DNA of 64,000 bases from Ophioderma brevispina (GCA_023653785.1 JAMKCH010043992.1:1-64000); one strand, 5' to 3'. Shown: positions 24,568 through 37,089, counted from the stretch's first letter. The notes: generated by a model from the sequence alone, not told the origin. Program-made: numbers and translations.

Positions 24568-25497
24568 TAGTCTAGCAGATTATATGGGTTCCCATTCAAC
24601 CCCCCTTAAAACTAAATTCCATGATTTTTAGAATGTTTACGACATCTCTCTAAAGAATTTTGATGTTACCAAAATCAAATATGGTCCCACGGGGTCCGTT
24701 TTGCGGCCATCTTGAATCTAAACAGATTAGTCATATAAATTGGTTCGATTTCGTTGAAAGTATCTCAAATGATTCGTCTCATCATAAGGAATCTCTGAGT
24801 TAGAGAGATATGGGTGAAAATGTGATAAAGGTCATTGAACTTTTGATTGGTCATTGTTCAGGGGGCCAAATTTTCAAAATGCTTCAATCTTTACAAAATT
24901 GGTGTCAAATTGTTGGTATTAGCATGTGCAATCTGGGAATGTACAGTTTTCATGATTTAGGATCTTCCGTTTTGTTATAGCTTTAGGAAAGAGACGAGTA
25001 GTCCTTAATTCCCATACAAAACAATGGAATTTGACAAGAGGGTAACTTTACACCGAATTTTACCACCTAACTAAACATCCTAGACATTGCAAACTATACT
25101 TTTCTGGATTGCACATGCTCAAACCAACAACTTGACACCGATTTTGTCAAGATCAACGCATTTTGAAAGTTTGACCCCCCGTACAATGACCAATCAAAAG
25201 TTCAATGACCTTTATCACATTTTCAACCATAGCTCTGTAATTATGCCAAAGTATATATTTTCTGATTCCTTATGATGAGACGATTCATTTGAAATACTTT
25301 TCTACTAAATAGGACTTTTCTACTTTATAGGACTGATCTGTTTAGTTTCAAGATGGCCGTCAAACGGAGCCCGTGGGACAATATTTGATTTTGGTAACAT
25401 CAAAATTCTTTAAGGAGATGTCGTAAAGATTCTAAAAATCATGCTAGAATTTAGTTTTAAGGGGGTGCATGGGAACCCATGTAATCTGGTAGACTAA
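24568..25497. mobile_element. 930-bp foldback element
   Basis: This is almost a complete imperfect palindrome. Left-arm words TAGTCTAGCAGATTA, TATGGGTTCCCAT, ATCATAAGGAATC and CATTGAACTTTTGATTGG reappear complemented in the right arm ending TAATCTGGTAGACTA. The centre lies near 25,035. Each arm carries an AAGATGGC-type word. No protein is encoded. Confidence 0.85.
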
Positions 25498-26029
25498 ATG
25501 GTGATAAGAATATTATAAGGCAAAGCATCGGAAGCCGTTTTGAAATTCGTGATCTGGAGCGATTGTAGCCTTAAACCTTTTTCATGTGCTTGCTCATCCT
25601 ATTCTTAGTTACGACTGTGAAATCTGGGCTCCTTATCTACTTAAAAATCTTAATGATAAAAATCTTCTAAAACTTTGCGATGATATACCTGGTGAGATAT
25701 TGTAAATCTAAGTTTAAAATGTGAGGTGTCGGCCATGAAACAAGTGCCGATAATCCTACTGGCATTAACGGTAATGTTGATAATCAAATCTGTAATGGCA
25801 ATTTTGATAGTGTCAGATCATAGAGGAAGGAGAGAAGGCGAAAGCTCTACCCTATAATTGCGTTACGCAAAGCCAATTATCACAATTATACCACTTGGCA
25901 ACTCATTGTAAAAGCATTGACCAACAAAGGCCACTATCGGCAGGGAGTACTCTTTCATCCCTATGATCATCGCCGACAGAAGCCGGCCCTCTGTTGACGA
26001 TTTCGTGGCACGCTCAGCTGAACAGATCA

Positions 26030-26168
26030 TGATTGTGCGCAGAAAAGTATGTCACCGATGCGCAGTGGTTTGTTTACATGTGGAGACGAAAACAAAGAGA
26101 TGAGTCGATTACAGCCGAAATTCTGAGTATTTTAGTCCAAAAAAGTCGGAGATAGCATGTTCCTAAGG
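26030..26168 (+). promoter_or_regulatory. Possible promoter with a first exon ending in a donor
   Basis: CpG density rises from about 25,960. The sequence CTAAG|GTGAGT at 26,164-26,174 is a strong splice donor on the plus strand. A 25-codon frame begins ATGTGGAGACGAAAAC at 26,078. No downstream exon was recognised, so this could equally be a chance donor. Confidence 0.2.
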
Positions 26169-26839
26169 TGAGTTCCATTGATTCTAGTTTTTACTAGTAC
26201 TTTTCGGCTTTTAAAAAACTTGAATGTTTTGTAACGCCGTATTTCTTAAAGTATGATATTTGGAGACGAAATGTAACTTGAATTTGGGAAGAAAAACGCC
26301 CTATCTAAACAATGACACCAAACTTGGCCATACTTACCACAACATTGTAATGTTACATCGATGCAATGTTGATGCACATGCATTCAGCATTAATATTGAT
26401 CTCGCGTTGGTATTGGACGTTTTACGATCTGTTTACGAGCGCGGCGATTATGAATGGTCAAAGGAGTTTTAATAGAGCTTTCTCCTTCTCTCCTATACCT
26501 CTATGGTCAGATATATTCTTGAACAAAGTCGAAAATAACAATTTTCTCCATGGTACACCCAGTAATAATGCTCAGAATAATCTCACCCCTCTCCTGGGGC
26601 CACACGCAGCAGTAGGTCTCCGGCAGACATTCATATTTGCAAAAGTTATATTTTTCTCTAAATTTTCCAGTATTAGATGTTGGTATCTCGTTCGTTTGAT
26701 CAAAAACCTTCTGGGCTGCCGGTCTAATAGAAATGTTTCTTAATCACTGCTGTTATCCGGTTAGTTTAGTGTAGTTGTTGTTTCTGAAGTTTACTTAATC
26801 ATATAATTCCACTTTGGAATATTTGATGAAAGGAAAATG

Positions 26840-28870
26840 GTTTTAAAATTACATTTATATAGCGATTGTTCACCTCTTATCAAACTGTGCTACAAAACTT
26901 TCATTATTCCAGAAAGTACATGAGCTGATTCATACAATTGCCAATACTTCAGCATGGAATTCCAACTAAGAATATCAGGTAAAAGCAAAATGGTACTAAA
27001 ATGGACATTTTATAAAGCTGTTGACCACCAGTTATCAAATATCCTATAGCAAACTTTCAATACCGTATTCCAAGAAGTACTTGAGCTGATTCATACAATT
27101 GCAATCCAGCATTGAATTCCAGCTTGGAATAATCGTCATCACTGGTCATTAAATTGACTTTTTAGCAATTGTCAACTGCTTATCAAATTGCCAGTACGTC
27201 GGCGTGGAATTCCAGCTAGGAACATCAGACGAACTCAATAAATGGCACAAAATGGACATTTTATATAGCAATTGCCCATCGCTTATCAATATATAGCAAA
27301 CTCAAGTGTATTCCAAAGCTTTCCAAGAAAAACATGAGTTGATTCATACATATGCCAGTACCTTGACAATTGGCAACTGCTTATAAAAATCTATGTTATT
27401 ATTTCTGAAAAAAAAATCCAGCTAGGAATATCCGATGAAAGCGAATAAATGATACTAAAATGGACATTTTATAAAGCGGTTGTCCATCTTAGCTCATCTT
27501 TTAGCCTTTCATTATTCAATGATAAACTTAATATTCCTAACTGGAATTTCAGAATACTGGCAATAATCGTATTATTCCAAGTTTGCAACCATAATTTGAT
27601 AAGCGGTGGACAATCACTAAATAAAGTGTGCATTTTAGTACAATTTGATGCTTTCATCTGATATATTCCTAGCTGTAATTCCATGCCAAGGTACCAGCAA
27701 TATAAATCAGCTCATGTTTAAATGTGTAATGAAAGTTTTCTAGCATAGTTTGGTAAGTGTTGGGCTGTCACTATATAAAATGTCCATTTTAATGCAATTG
27801 CTTTCAGGCTCAGGTGATATTCTTAGCTGGAATGTTTCCAAGAATAAGTTTGCTACCATAGTTTTAGAAGCAGTGGCCAATCGCTATATAAAATTCCATG
27901 CCGAGGTACTAGAATAATGAAATTTTACTACCATAATATGATAAGCAGTGAGCAATTACATAATTTTCATTCAAGTACCATTATTACTTTCATCCAGATA
28001 CTCCTATAGCTGGAATTCTAGCTAAAGTACTGGCAATTGTATGAATCAGCTCAAGTGTTTCCTGGAATACTTAAACTTTGGCTATTATATTTTGACAAGC
28101 GGTGGTCAATAGTTATAAAAGCATAAGTACAATTGTTCTGCTTTGTAATACCTATATTCCTAGCTGGATCCCCCAGCCAAATACTGGCAATTGTTTGAAT
28201 CAACTCACTTGAGGATGAAGTTTTGCTACACAGTTTTAATAAGGCTGTGGGACATCGCTATAAATGTCAGTTTAAGACCAATTTTGGCTTGGTTCCCAGC
28301 TGGTATCAATGTTTTTGTATATGGTTGTGCTGCAGCATTTGTATTTTTGAGCTGCTTTTATTGTTTAAGTAATTTCCTTCTTGTTTTATAGCTTTTATAC
28401 TCCAGTTTTAAGCTGTCACAGTGTATATCTTTTGTGATTTTTATATTTTTTTATATAGCTTAATGTGTTTATCTTCTGTTGTCTTGTTATTTATGATATG
28501 TAGTGTTTAATGGCTGTCATTGTATGATTATGTAATTTTTACTGTTCAGCCGCATTGGTCTTCTTGTGTAAGCGCTTCTATATACATGTAATAATATTAA
28601 TATAATAACAAATAAAATCCAAATTACTAGCAATTGTATGACATCAGCTCAAGTGCTTCCTAGAATACTAAAATGTTGCTAGTATATTTTGATAAGCCGT
28701 GGGTCAATAGCTTTATAAAATGTGCAATGTGAGTATACCAGTTATTCTTTTATCTGCTATCCTTACTAGAATTCTATGGCCGAAGTACTGTCCATCATTG
28801 GCATATGAATCAGCTCAAGTACTTTCTATAATAATTGACAGTTTTTTTTTTTTTTTTTTTAAAATGAAGT
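26840..28870. repeat. Head-to-head satellite array of ~180-bp monomers
   Basis: Diverged monomers share TGAGCTGATTCATACAATTG, TGGAATTCCAGCTAGGAAT and ATGGACATTTTATA-type words. From 26,840 to about 27,480 they lie in one orientation; from about 27,500 to 28,870 in the complementary orientation (CAATTGTATGAATCAGCTCA, CTAGCTGGAATTC). About ten monomers are visible. A LINE-tail-like insertion at about 28,290-28,618 interrupts the right half, and a run of about 20 T closes it. Confidence 0.75.
28290..28618 (+). mobile_element. 3' end of a non-LTR retrotransposon
   Basis: A T-rich segment unrelated to the surrounding satellite ends GTAAGCGCTTCTATATACAT followed by AATAATATTAATATAATAAC, the style of LINE 3' tails in invertebrates. 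The satellite monomer resumes on the far side. A truncated LINE insertion is the simplest reading. Confidence 0.45.
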
Positions 28871-29139
28871 AATTGTGTGAAATGTTAACTTTATTAACAC
28901 TTATTCAAGGAGGAATTCTGTTTCTAAGATAAACTTCTAAAAACAAATCAGCCAAATAACAGGGAATTAGTTCGTTAAGTATTTGCCATACTTTGTGGGC
29001 CCATTTGGCACCTCCGGGCTTTAGCTAACTATTGACTAGAAATCATTATTTAAATTAGTATTTATTGCTACGTGCCCAGTTTGTGGCTGTTCTATGTAAT
29101 TTTCTATGAGTTGTGTATAGTTGGTAGCCTTTTGGATGC

Positions 29140-29480
29140 CATATTGGGTTTTAAAGTTGAAGAAAATAAGTATGGGGAATTACTATTTGACAGGAAACAA
29201 ATTCCAATAATTTTATTTTTTTAATGACTTTTTTGTGATATTATACACCAGTTTCTACGATTTTAACCCATTTTGGACCCCATCTTGGATTTTATTTTAA
29301 TTAGGATTTTTTAGAATTGGAACAAAATTCACTAATGGAAATGACTTACAATTATTAGGAAACCAAATTCCAATGAATATTTTCCCAATTTTCCATGATA
29401 TTTTGGATGTTCTACACCATGTTTTCTATGGATTTACCCATTTTGGACAGCCATTTTTATGGACGCCATCTTGAATTTCG
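29140..29480. repeat. Two direct copies of a ~170-bp unit
   Basis: GAAACAAATTCCAATAAT...CACCAGTTTCTACGATTTTA and GAAACCAAATTCCAATGAAT...CACCATGTTTTCTATGGATT are parallel copies, each ending ACCCATTTTGGA followed by a CATCTTGGATT-type word. No coding frames. Confidence 0.65.
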
Positions 29481-29999
29481 CCAAAGTGCCCTGAATTTTT
29501 TGGTTAACATCTCAAATGTGTTATAGGACGCATAAAACCAAGCAAAAAAATTGGTTTGGTAGACTATCATAGGCAACAATATCACGAACCGGAGTACCGG
29601 GAGATTCGTTGTCTGAAGTATGGATTTTTAATTAACGAAATTAAGATATCCTCATAGGTGATCTAAACTGTGACTTCTTTAAGAAAAAAATGCTGTTACA
29701 AACTAAAAAATCACAATGTCAGTTTTTTTATGGATTTGGTCAACTTAGTCAATTAGTTTAAACTGCTACAAGAACCACGCCTATAGAAGTAAAATAACCT
29801 ATTTAAATTATATCTTACCACCAACAATAATTATTTTTAAATACAACGTGATCCAAGTCGTTCAGCAAGCCATTCTCTTGTTTAATACCAATATTTGTTT
29901 CTTAAAACTAAGATAAGGAATTGCCTATATAATAATCACATAACTTTGGTTATATACTACAAGGACTGGTGGTCCAACCATTTACATAAAAAAAAAAAA

Positions 30000-31020
30000 A
30001 TTAATTAATTAAAGTTGTTATTTGACGCAAATTTAAAGCGAGGCCAAATCCAATATCATGCTTAGTTTTTGTAGTTACCTGCCAGATCACTACAACCTAA
30101 GCACACCTTGATTTTTTGGTAGTTTATATGATAATACACAATAATTCAGAGGTGTGCATCATTAAATTTTGTTGGGCGGTCCCTTGAAATCCAAGATGGT
30201 CGCCAAAAAGGCCGTCCGTTTTGGCAACGATAGTATTGAGGGTAATGTCCGCTTGTGAGCCTCCAATCACCTAGTTCTTGGTGTCAATACATTGAAGATA
30301 ATTTATTTATCTACTGATGATACCAACATTTGTGGGTTTCCTTGTTAATCTTACACACCGTTTTTAGGGGCCAAATGCATATTTTTGCCATTTTTTCAAA
30401 AAGATGTGCGGACTGAAATACTTTCTCCCTCATAATATCAAAATTGTTCTTCATATTGTATCAAGACTGCTCAGGAATTTGCCCTCATATAATAAGCATT
30501 TTGTGTGAAAAGCACAGGGTTGGATCATCGCAAGTTGAACTTGAAAGTTATTGTGTCTTAAGATGATGGGGGTCTTAATCACAAAAAATGTAATTTTTGC
30601 ACATTTCTCATAAACACTGAACAAATGGGTGTGTCAATACCACATATGAAATGCTAGATGACAGTTTTGATCACCTAACTATAATAAATGATTAATTAAG
30701 TTGCTGTAATGGCTTACTGATTCGATTTTTTGCGGAGGGTTAACCTCTTAAACCAAGATGGCGGCCAAAAATGGCACCGCTGTTTTGACAAAATTACATA
30801 TTTAAGGATAATGATTGAAGATAACTCCAATCATCATGTGGTTATGTCATTTTAAGCAATAAAATTTTTAACTTGATTGTTTTCACTTTAAAACCTTAAT
30901 ATTTTACGTTTAAATAGAAACCTCGGACTTATAAAGCAACTGCAGGTGCATAGGTCAACCGCTGCAAGTTGTCTACTTCAAATATGCAGTTTGCCAGAAA
31001 TTGTGATAAAAAAATATATT
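30000..31020. repeat. Left inverted arm of the 6.2-kb unit
   Basis: About 1.0 kb. It carries CCAAGATGGTCGCC at 30,191 and CCAAGATGGCGGCC at 30,753, both mirrored in the right arm with nearly the same spacing (562 against 548 bp). It is about 400 bp shorter than the right arm. Confidence 0.75.
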
Positions 31021-31066
31021 TTGTAAGTTGGTGTTACAGTTGTGCCAAACTTATGCAATATAACAG

Positions 31067-31453
31067 ATGATGAAGCCAGTCATTTTGTCCTTTATCTACA
31101 GTCTCATGTTCTTCCCAAACATATGCCAAAGAAAAACTCAGCATAAAGTCTTGCACATAATAGGATGGTTCGTGCCACTCCTTTGGATATGTGCAAATCC
31201 CTGTACATTTAATTCCGTTTTTCTTGCACCCACATTAGTTGGAAGTGCAATCGCATTGAAGTCGCCCACATGTCATCACCCAAACTCGGGGGTGGGGGGG
31301 GGGGGTGGGTGTGTCCCTCTTCGAAGTGAACGCGTATTGTCAAGACTGTTAAGACACCTTTTTCGATCGTTGTCAGCCAAAGAAACTTTGCAAAAATTCA
31401 ACGAAGACCCCAATTTTTGGAGAAAATTACAACGATATTATTTTCAAAGTTAA
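31067..31453 (+). pseudogene. Decayed ORF at the inner edge of the left arm
   Basis: An open frame of 128 codons starts 45 bp after the left arm, but its Gly run (GVGGGGG) comes from a G-tract. A neighbouring frame reads DDEASHFVLYLQSHVLPKHM and, after stops, IALHIMSSPKLG-like pieces. The arrangement hints at a transposon-borne protein broken by indels. No family can be named from this piece. The C-terminal frame ETLQKFNEDPNFWRKLQRYY looks protein-like but is unrecognised. Confidence 0.3.
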
Positions 31454-33799
31454 TTTATGCAATTACACCATAGTTGAATAGATTACACGTTACTACGGAA
31501 AAATGATTTTGCACCGGGACGGTATTACGAGAACATCCGGATGGTGTACCAGAAGTGCATTGAAGCATTGTGTGCATGCAAGATTAGTCTTCGGTCATGC
31601 AATTTCCTCCAACTTGAAGATTAACATTGGAATTTCTTGGTTGTAATGTAAATTCATAGCATGTAGATCCCTAGTTGCAAATAAGGGACACATCACCCCC
31701 CTCACATCAATCTATATCCAAGCATACTTCCATCCACTATTTAATTAAAGGCTGATCGAGATTCCAGAGGAGGGGGGCACCCTCCAGTTTCAAACCAAAT
31801 CATGTTTTTGCATAATACATATGCTTGTCCCTATGTGAAAAAGCTAAGTTCAGACAGTCTCTATAGACAATCACAACTTTGTTATAAAATTAGGTATTTC
31901 TGTGCCTCAAATTTAAATAAGCATTTTAGTGACTATGAGGAGAAAATAATCTTCCCATAGAGGCACCCAAATTGAAGGCCTGAGCTTCGAACCACTCAGC
32001 GAATATGACATCTCAGACAAATAAACAGTCATGAGTTGCACCTATAGGAGGGATTCACTCACTCATGAACCATAAACAAAAGGTGTTAGTTGTCGTAGTA
32101 TTTCTCATTCAGATCAATTTAATACCCGCCCTCAAAGTGATTGGTGCTATCAAAGTGGACCATAATTTTATGCGTACATACTCCAAACACCCATGTCGTT
32201 CTTGAGATTTAGAAGTCTCCAAAAATTGGAAAGGATTTTACCATTCCCGGCAAGTTGGCCGCTAATCACAAAGGTGGAAGGACCTCTATATACACCACTG
32301 ACACAAAGAGGGAAGAGAACAAAAACCGATGATCAAAGGATACCCCGTAATTAAGTTTATGGTTCCTTTGAGGCATCTTTGAGTAGTTCCCCATTCAGGA
32401 GGAATTTCTATTCCTTTGTTCCCATTGAAGTTGTTAGGGTAGACTTGATTACAAAACTTCCTAGAGAAGACTTAGGGAAAGATTTATTTCTACTAATTGT
32501 TACCAACGTAGAGTGTACCAAGTTTCAACTCATGTTTAGTTGACTGTTTTTATTTCCAATTGACTTTTCAATTAATGACAAAAAGATATTCAACATCTTG
32601 AGGTCAACCTTAAGAATTGGATAAGGACTTCTGAACCTTCATTTCTTAGGACCTTCTTAGGCTATAACTTATCAACTGTTGTTGGGGGGCTAGCAATATG
32701 TGGAGAAGCGGTCTAGACTGTTCCATCACTGGACCTGTTTTTATGATATTGTAGGGTATGTATCACAAACCCCCATGACAATTGGATGAAGGAGGAACTT
32801 GTTTTATATGTGATTTCATTTATTGTCTCCGCCAAATCACAAACATTAAATATTAACAAATTTACAGTTAAATAAATGGCAAGCATCCCAAATATCAACT
32901 TGAAAAGTTTTGCGGGCTTGGGGTTCCTCTGGTGCTTTGACCAACTTCTCCAACTCCATGCATTAGCACAGACTTTGATGTTTGCACTAGGACAGTGGCC
33001 GAGCGTGGATACTCAAGAACTTAGCGATATTAAAACATAGGTCCATTGCAATGACTGCCATATTTTGAAAAAAGCACTCGCATGCGTAATTCACACCCAT
33101 TCTTTGGCTGGTCGTTGAAGCGAAGTTGCATAGCGCAAGTTTTGGCAATTGAAAAAGCTTAGTTCTGATTGCATGGATTGATATTATGCTCGCAACCATC
33201 AGAGTAGCCCTGGTTTCAGCATTTATATGCCTAATCTCGTCATGTTTATCAGGTTCATCTGCAGAAAAGCAGTCTCTGTGTGACAAATCGGGTGAGCGAC
33301 ATGTTCCTTTCCTTTCTCATAGGAATTCAAGATGTCATATGCCAAATCTTCCGAGGCCTGCTTTACCAGAAGCCAATAATTAAAATATAATGAAACAGGC
33401 CTCAAGGACTATTCAGCAACAGAATGCATTGTGATACTACCAAAAAAAAACTTTACATTCAATAAAAAAAATTGCTGATCGAGTCCAGAATGAAATCAGT
33501 CGAAGGGAAACTTTAACACGACCATTGCTAGCCCCAAAAAGAGTTGACAAGCAGCTTAGGAAGTCCTAAGAGACAGAAAGTTCAAGGAGTCCTTGACAAA
33601 TTTCGTAATTGAAGAGTGGAAAGATCACAAGCATGTATTATCGATAGACGTGATCTATTTGCAAAATCGGGATCCACATGGCTATGAATTAAAAGCAGAA
33701 AGGGGTTATATGATGAAATGCCAAGAAATTTCCAGAGTTAACGTATAAGTTGGAGGAAACTGATCAAAGACTAATGCAGAGATGCATGCCCACTTTAGC

Positions 33800-34080
33800 T
33801 CACTTCAAGTACCCCAGCCCTAGAGGTTGATGTACATATTTTTCTCCGGACACTGATGAATGGTATTGGCATAAGCTTGCTTTGGACTGGGAGGATTTCA
33901 AGTAAATGTCTATTTTTGACTCAAACTGCATCTAGCAATGTCACAGCCTTTGGAACAAAACTTTGAAAATCGCCGTGTGATGGGCTTATAGGAGCTCATC
34001 TACTGACAGGCAGTGATAATAATTATGTCTGCGGACGAGGACAGAGGGAAAGTTTGGATATTGTGGCTTCTAAAGATGTT
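33800..34080 (+). pseudogene. Relic of a transposon-associated protein (LTGSDN motif)
   Basis: Across stops, the plus strand reads VDVHIFLRTLMNG, then GAHLLTGSDNNYVCGRGQRE near 33,990-34,050. It is reminiscent of the EADTRI...HxLTGxDTxS...GxGK pattern in a large group of uncharacterised, repeat-associated animal proteins. The likeness is by eye and modest. Upstream, LSIDVIYLQNRDPHGYELKA (33,640-33,700) may belong to the same broken gene. Confidence 0.3.
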
Positions 34081-34107
34081 ACTCATTCTTTGAAGACCTC
34101 CTTCTGT

Positions 34108-34390
34108 GGGCACATGTGGTCCAGATGATTATATAACGACCGCCTCATAACCCAAAGGTCCTGGCGTTTGAGTCCCGATGAGGCCAATGTGTTGTGCACT
34201 TGCAGGGCAAGGTACTTTACCTTCGCTTGCCATCTCTCCACCAGGTGCTTAAATGGGCGAGCTGTTAGGAAACATTGTCCATTGAGCGCAGCCAAAAAAG
34301 GTATCAGCTGACTCAATTTAGTGGCAGCGGAATAAATGTAAAGCGCTTGATACAGTGAAAGGCGCTATATAAATGTCGACATGTATTATT
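34108..34390 (+). mobile_element. tRNA-derived SINE
   Basis: The head resembles a tRNA, with a box-B-like GCGTTTGAGTCCCG at about 34,163. The body contains GGTACTTTACCTTCGCTTG, and the tail ends GTGAAAGGCGCTATATAAAT near 34,373, a tail common to invertebrate SINEs. It lies inside the 6.2-kb unit and so inserted later. Confidence 0.7.
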
Positions 34391-34797
34391 CCACAGGGCA
34401 TGTATATGGACGGTAACAGCTCCAAGTGAAAAAAATCAAATTGATGGATGGATACTACCAGCACCATCTGTTGTTTGGGGAGATTGACATGTTGTTTGGG
34501 GATAAAAAGGCTGATTGACATTCAAACAATGGAACCAAGTAATGGACTGAAATGTACAGGGATTGCAATTGTCCCAAAGGACGTGCAAGAATAAGCTATT
34601 CAATGCAGCTAATTATCCTGAGAACGAGTCCGATCATTCAAATGTTCAAGAAAAATTCACAGATCAAGAGGTCAGATCAGTCGCATATACTGGGAAGAGA
34701 AGAACAATATAGAAACTGAGATAAAGGACAAAAATGAATTGCTGTTCATCATGTATGTAATTGCCTAGTTGGGCAATAGTGTAGCCACCTTTCCCCC

Positions 34798-36240
34798 CCA
34801 AAATATAGTTTTATCACACTTTCTGGCAAATAGCATATTGAAAAATGTTTTTTTGCAAATTGTAACAGTTAGCTGCTTCAGCAGTTAAAGTAGAGTTTCA
34901 TTATATTAAGAAGCTGATGTAAAATAGTACGTTTTAAGTGAAAAAACAGCAGTCATTTTGGGTCTGGGTGCCATTTGGAGCTATTCATGTACTGTCCGGA
35001 GGTAGTACAAAAACCATAAACTTTAATATGAAACAATTGGCCAGTAAATGAGTACGGTACTTGATCCATTTAAGACTTACATGATATAGATGTGCTACAA
35101 ACTGTGTTTTGGAATATTGTTAACATTTTTACTTTGGGCGCCTATAACATGTTACAGACTATGTTGTAGAGCTGGCCTTTTCACAGTTGTGCCATATTTT
35201 ATAGGGACAAAGTCTCCTACAAAGTAATAATTAATAAGGAACTAAGAATTTTCATGATGAGAAAATGAATCTTTCTTGTTTCATTTTGGTAAAAAACGTT
35301 CAACAAAAACTCACATTTCTGCTGCATAATCTTATGGTATACCCACCTCTTTAAAACCCACAAGAATGGTTTTTTATAATCCGTAGAAAATGTTATTGTT
35401 TACAATGACACAAATCACATGTGATTGGAGGCTTTTTCAAAACGTTATCCTTAAAAACATTGTTTTATCAAAGCGCGGCATTTTGGCCGCCATCTTGGAT
35501 TTAGGGTACCGCAAAAAAAGATTGAATCAGCAATGCCATTGCAGCAACTGATCAAACATTTATTTAGTTTAGGTGATCAACCTGTCAATAGCATTTTATA
35601 TGGTATTGTCACCACATATTGGGATTCATGTGTTTAGAGAAATGTGGCGTTTTGGGTGATTAGACCCCATTATGATTTCTTGACACTATAACGTTTTATT
35701 TAAACTTAGCTATGATCCCCTTGCTTTTCAAACAAAATGCATACTATATGAGGGCAAATTTCTGAGAAGTCTTATCCCATTATGAAGAACAATTTTTATA
35801 TATGGGGGAGAACGTAATTCATTCCGCATCATGTTTTTGAAAAAAATGGCAACAAATTGCATTTTTTTTTAAAGCCCCAAACAGTGTGTAGATCATGAAA
35901 AACCACAAAAGTTGATGCATCATGTAGATAATTAAATCTTTATCTTCAATATGACACCAGAAACAAGGTGATTGGAAGGCTCACATAGGACATTACCCTC
36001 AAATTGTTGTAGCCAAAACGGCAAGCCATTTTGGCCGCCATCTTGGATTTCCGAAGTGCGCGCACAACAAAATTTAATTAGTCAACACTGAATTATTGTG
36101 TATTATCTAAACACTATCCCAAACAATCAAGGTGTGCTTAGTTTGTAGTGATCTGGCAATTAACTTGCTTATTTTTTATTTTGGGGCCGCTCCACTTTTA
36201 GGGGCAAAACAAATTATTTTCAAAGGTAATTATTTTTTTT
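34798..36240. repeat. Right inverted arm of the 6.2-kb unit
   Basis: About 1.4 kb and complementary to 30,000-31,020. GGCCGCCATCTTGG occurs at 35,485 and 36,033. A stretch of about 400 bp (34,840-35,240) has no counterpart in the left arm and is an insertion here or a deletion there. Confidence 0.75.
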
Positions 36241-36299
36241 ATTTTAGCTAATAATTGTTTGACTTACATATCCTAGTAGTGTAAACATGCACTTCTTAC

Positions 36300-37040
36300 C
36301 ACTTGAGTGAACCGGGGGGGTGGGGTGATATGGACCCCAAAAAATTGTTTCCGCTCGGCCTCTTTAACTGTGGGACTTGTATTTGCCGCCTTTTAAATGC
36401 GCTTTCTTTTCACACCAAAAAATTAAAATCGGCACGTCGTACTGAGTTAATTAGTGGGGGTCCCATGGAACCCCTCCCCCTTGGGCATTAACGGAAGTCA
36501 TCGAGTATATTTTTAAAATCAAAGAACCCAAGCATTTTTTTTTTTCCTGATTAAATGTGTTCCACACTATATTTAAGTCAACAATGTATTTATAGTAAAA
36601 ATGTTCTGAACACCAAACAATTTCATCGTTGATGTTGCTAAATAAACCCCCGTACTGTACAACTCTATGTGAAAATGTTTTTTGCAACAACCCGTAAAAA
36701 TACAGGATTCCCCAAAACTGCAGGTTTTGTGTTAAATATACTGTAACCTTCTTGGTCTTCTTTCTGGGGTAGATACACATAAAATTAGTTTTCAATAAGT
36801 TTGATGTAAGCTCAAATTCCATTGCTTTTTTCCGGTCTTGTTGTCAAAAAATTTTTAGCGTGTTCTGAAAACAATGTTTTTGCCCCTGATTTGCAGGTCA
36901 ACAACAAATTTTAATTTGTTAATTGCTGATTTGGGGTTGTCTATGACCCTTCACACGTATGGTAATTATTTCGTGCAAAATTCCCTCGGGAAAGTGGTTT
37001 CCTCCTTATAGGGGACCCCCTTGGGCACTAACGGAGGTGA
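36300..37040. repeat. Short direct repeat bracketing ~540 bp
   Basis: CCCTTGGGCATTAACGGAAGT (36,477) and CCCTTGGGCACTAACGGAGGT (37,018) are direct near-copies, each preceded by a CCC-rich GGGxCCC word. The DNA between is AT-rich and non-coding. They may be flanks of an insertion, but no element ends were recognised. Confidence 0.4.
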
Positions 37041-37089
37041 AAACCCCTTGGTCTAATTGTTAAAAACTATAACATGTTATAACAAGTAG

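Larger units (their letters stand above)
23225..25710 (+). pseudogene. CR1/jockey-like LINE relic split by insertions
   Basis: Two plus-strand segments look like non-LTR retrotransposon coding sequence. Around 23,630-23,710 frames read NDICDKSKSSVNNPISAEDW, and around 25,585-25,690 they read HPILSYDCEIWAPYLLKN followed by LCDDIPGE, a block typical of the region after the reverse-transcriptase core in CR1-like LINEs. Stops and frame changes break both. Between them lie a 140-bp hairpin MITE and a 930-bp foldback element. Confidence 0.5.
30000..36240. mobile_element. 6.2-kb transposon-like unit with kilobase inverted arms
   Basis: The left arm (about 30,000-31,020) and right arm (about 34,798-36,240) are inverted, diverged copies. 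Outer landmark GCCAGATCACTACAA is at about 30,083 and its complement TTGTAGTGATCTGGC at about 36,145. The inner landmark TTTATCACACTTTCTGGCAA at 34,810 matches the complement of TTGCCAGAAATTGTGATAAA at about 30,990. The 3.8-kb interior contains broken coding fragments and a later SINE. It resembles an autonomous long-TIR (foldback-type) DNA transposon that has decayed. The outermost bases and a target duplication could not be fixed by eye. Confidence 0.7.

Noticed and set aside
28191..28391. Short plus-strand hydrophobic frame as a membrane protein
   Set aside because: It spans the junction between satellite and inserted LINE tail, so it cannot be an ancestral gene.
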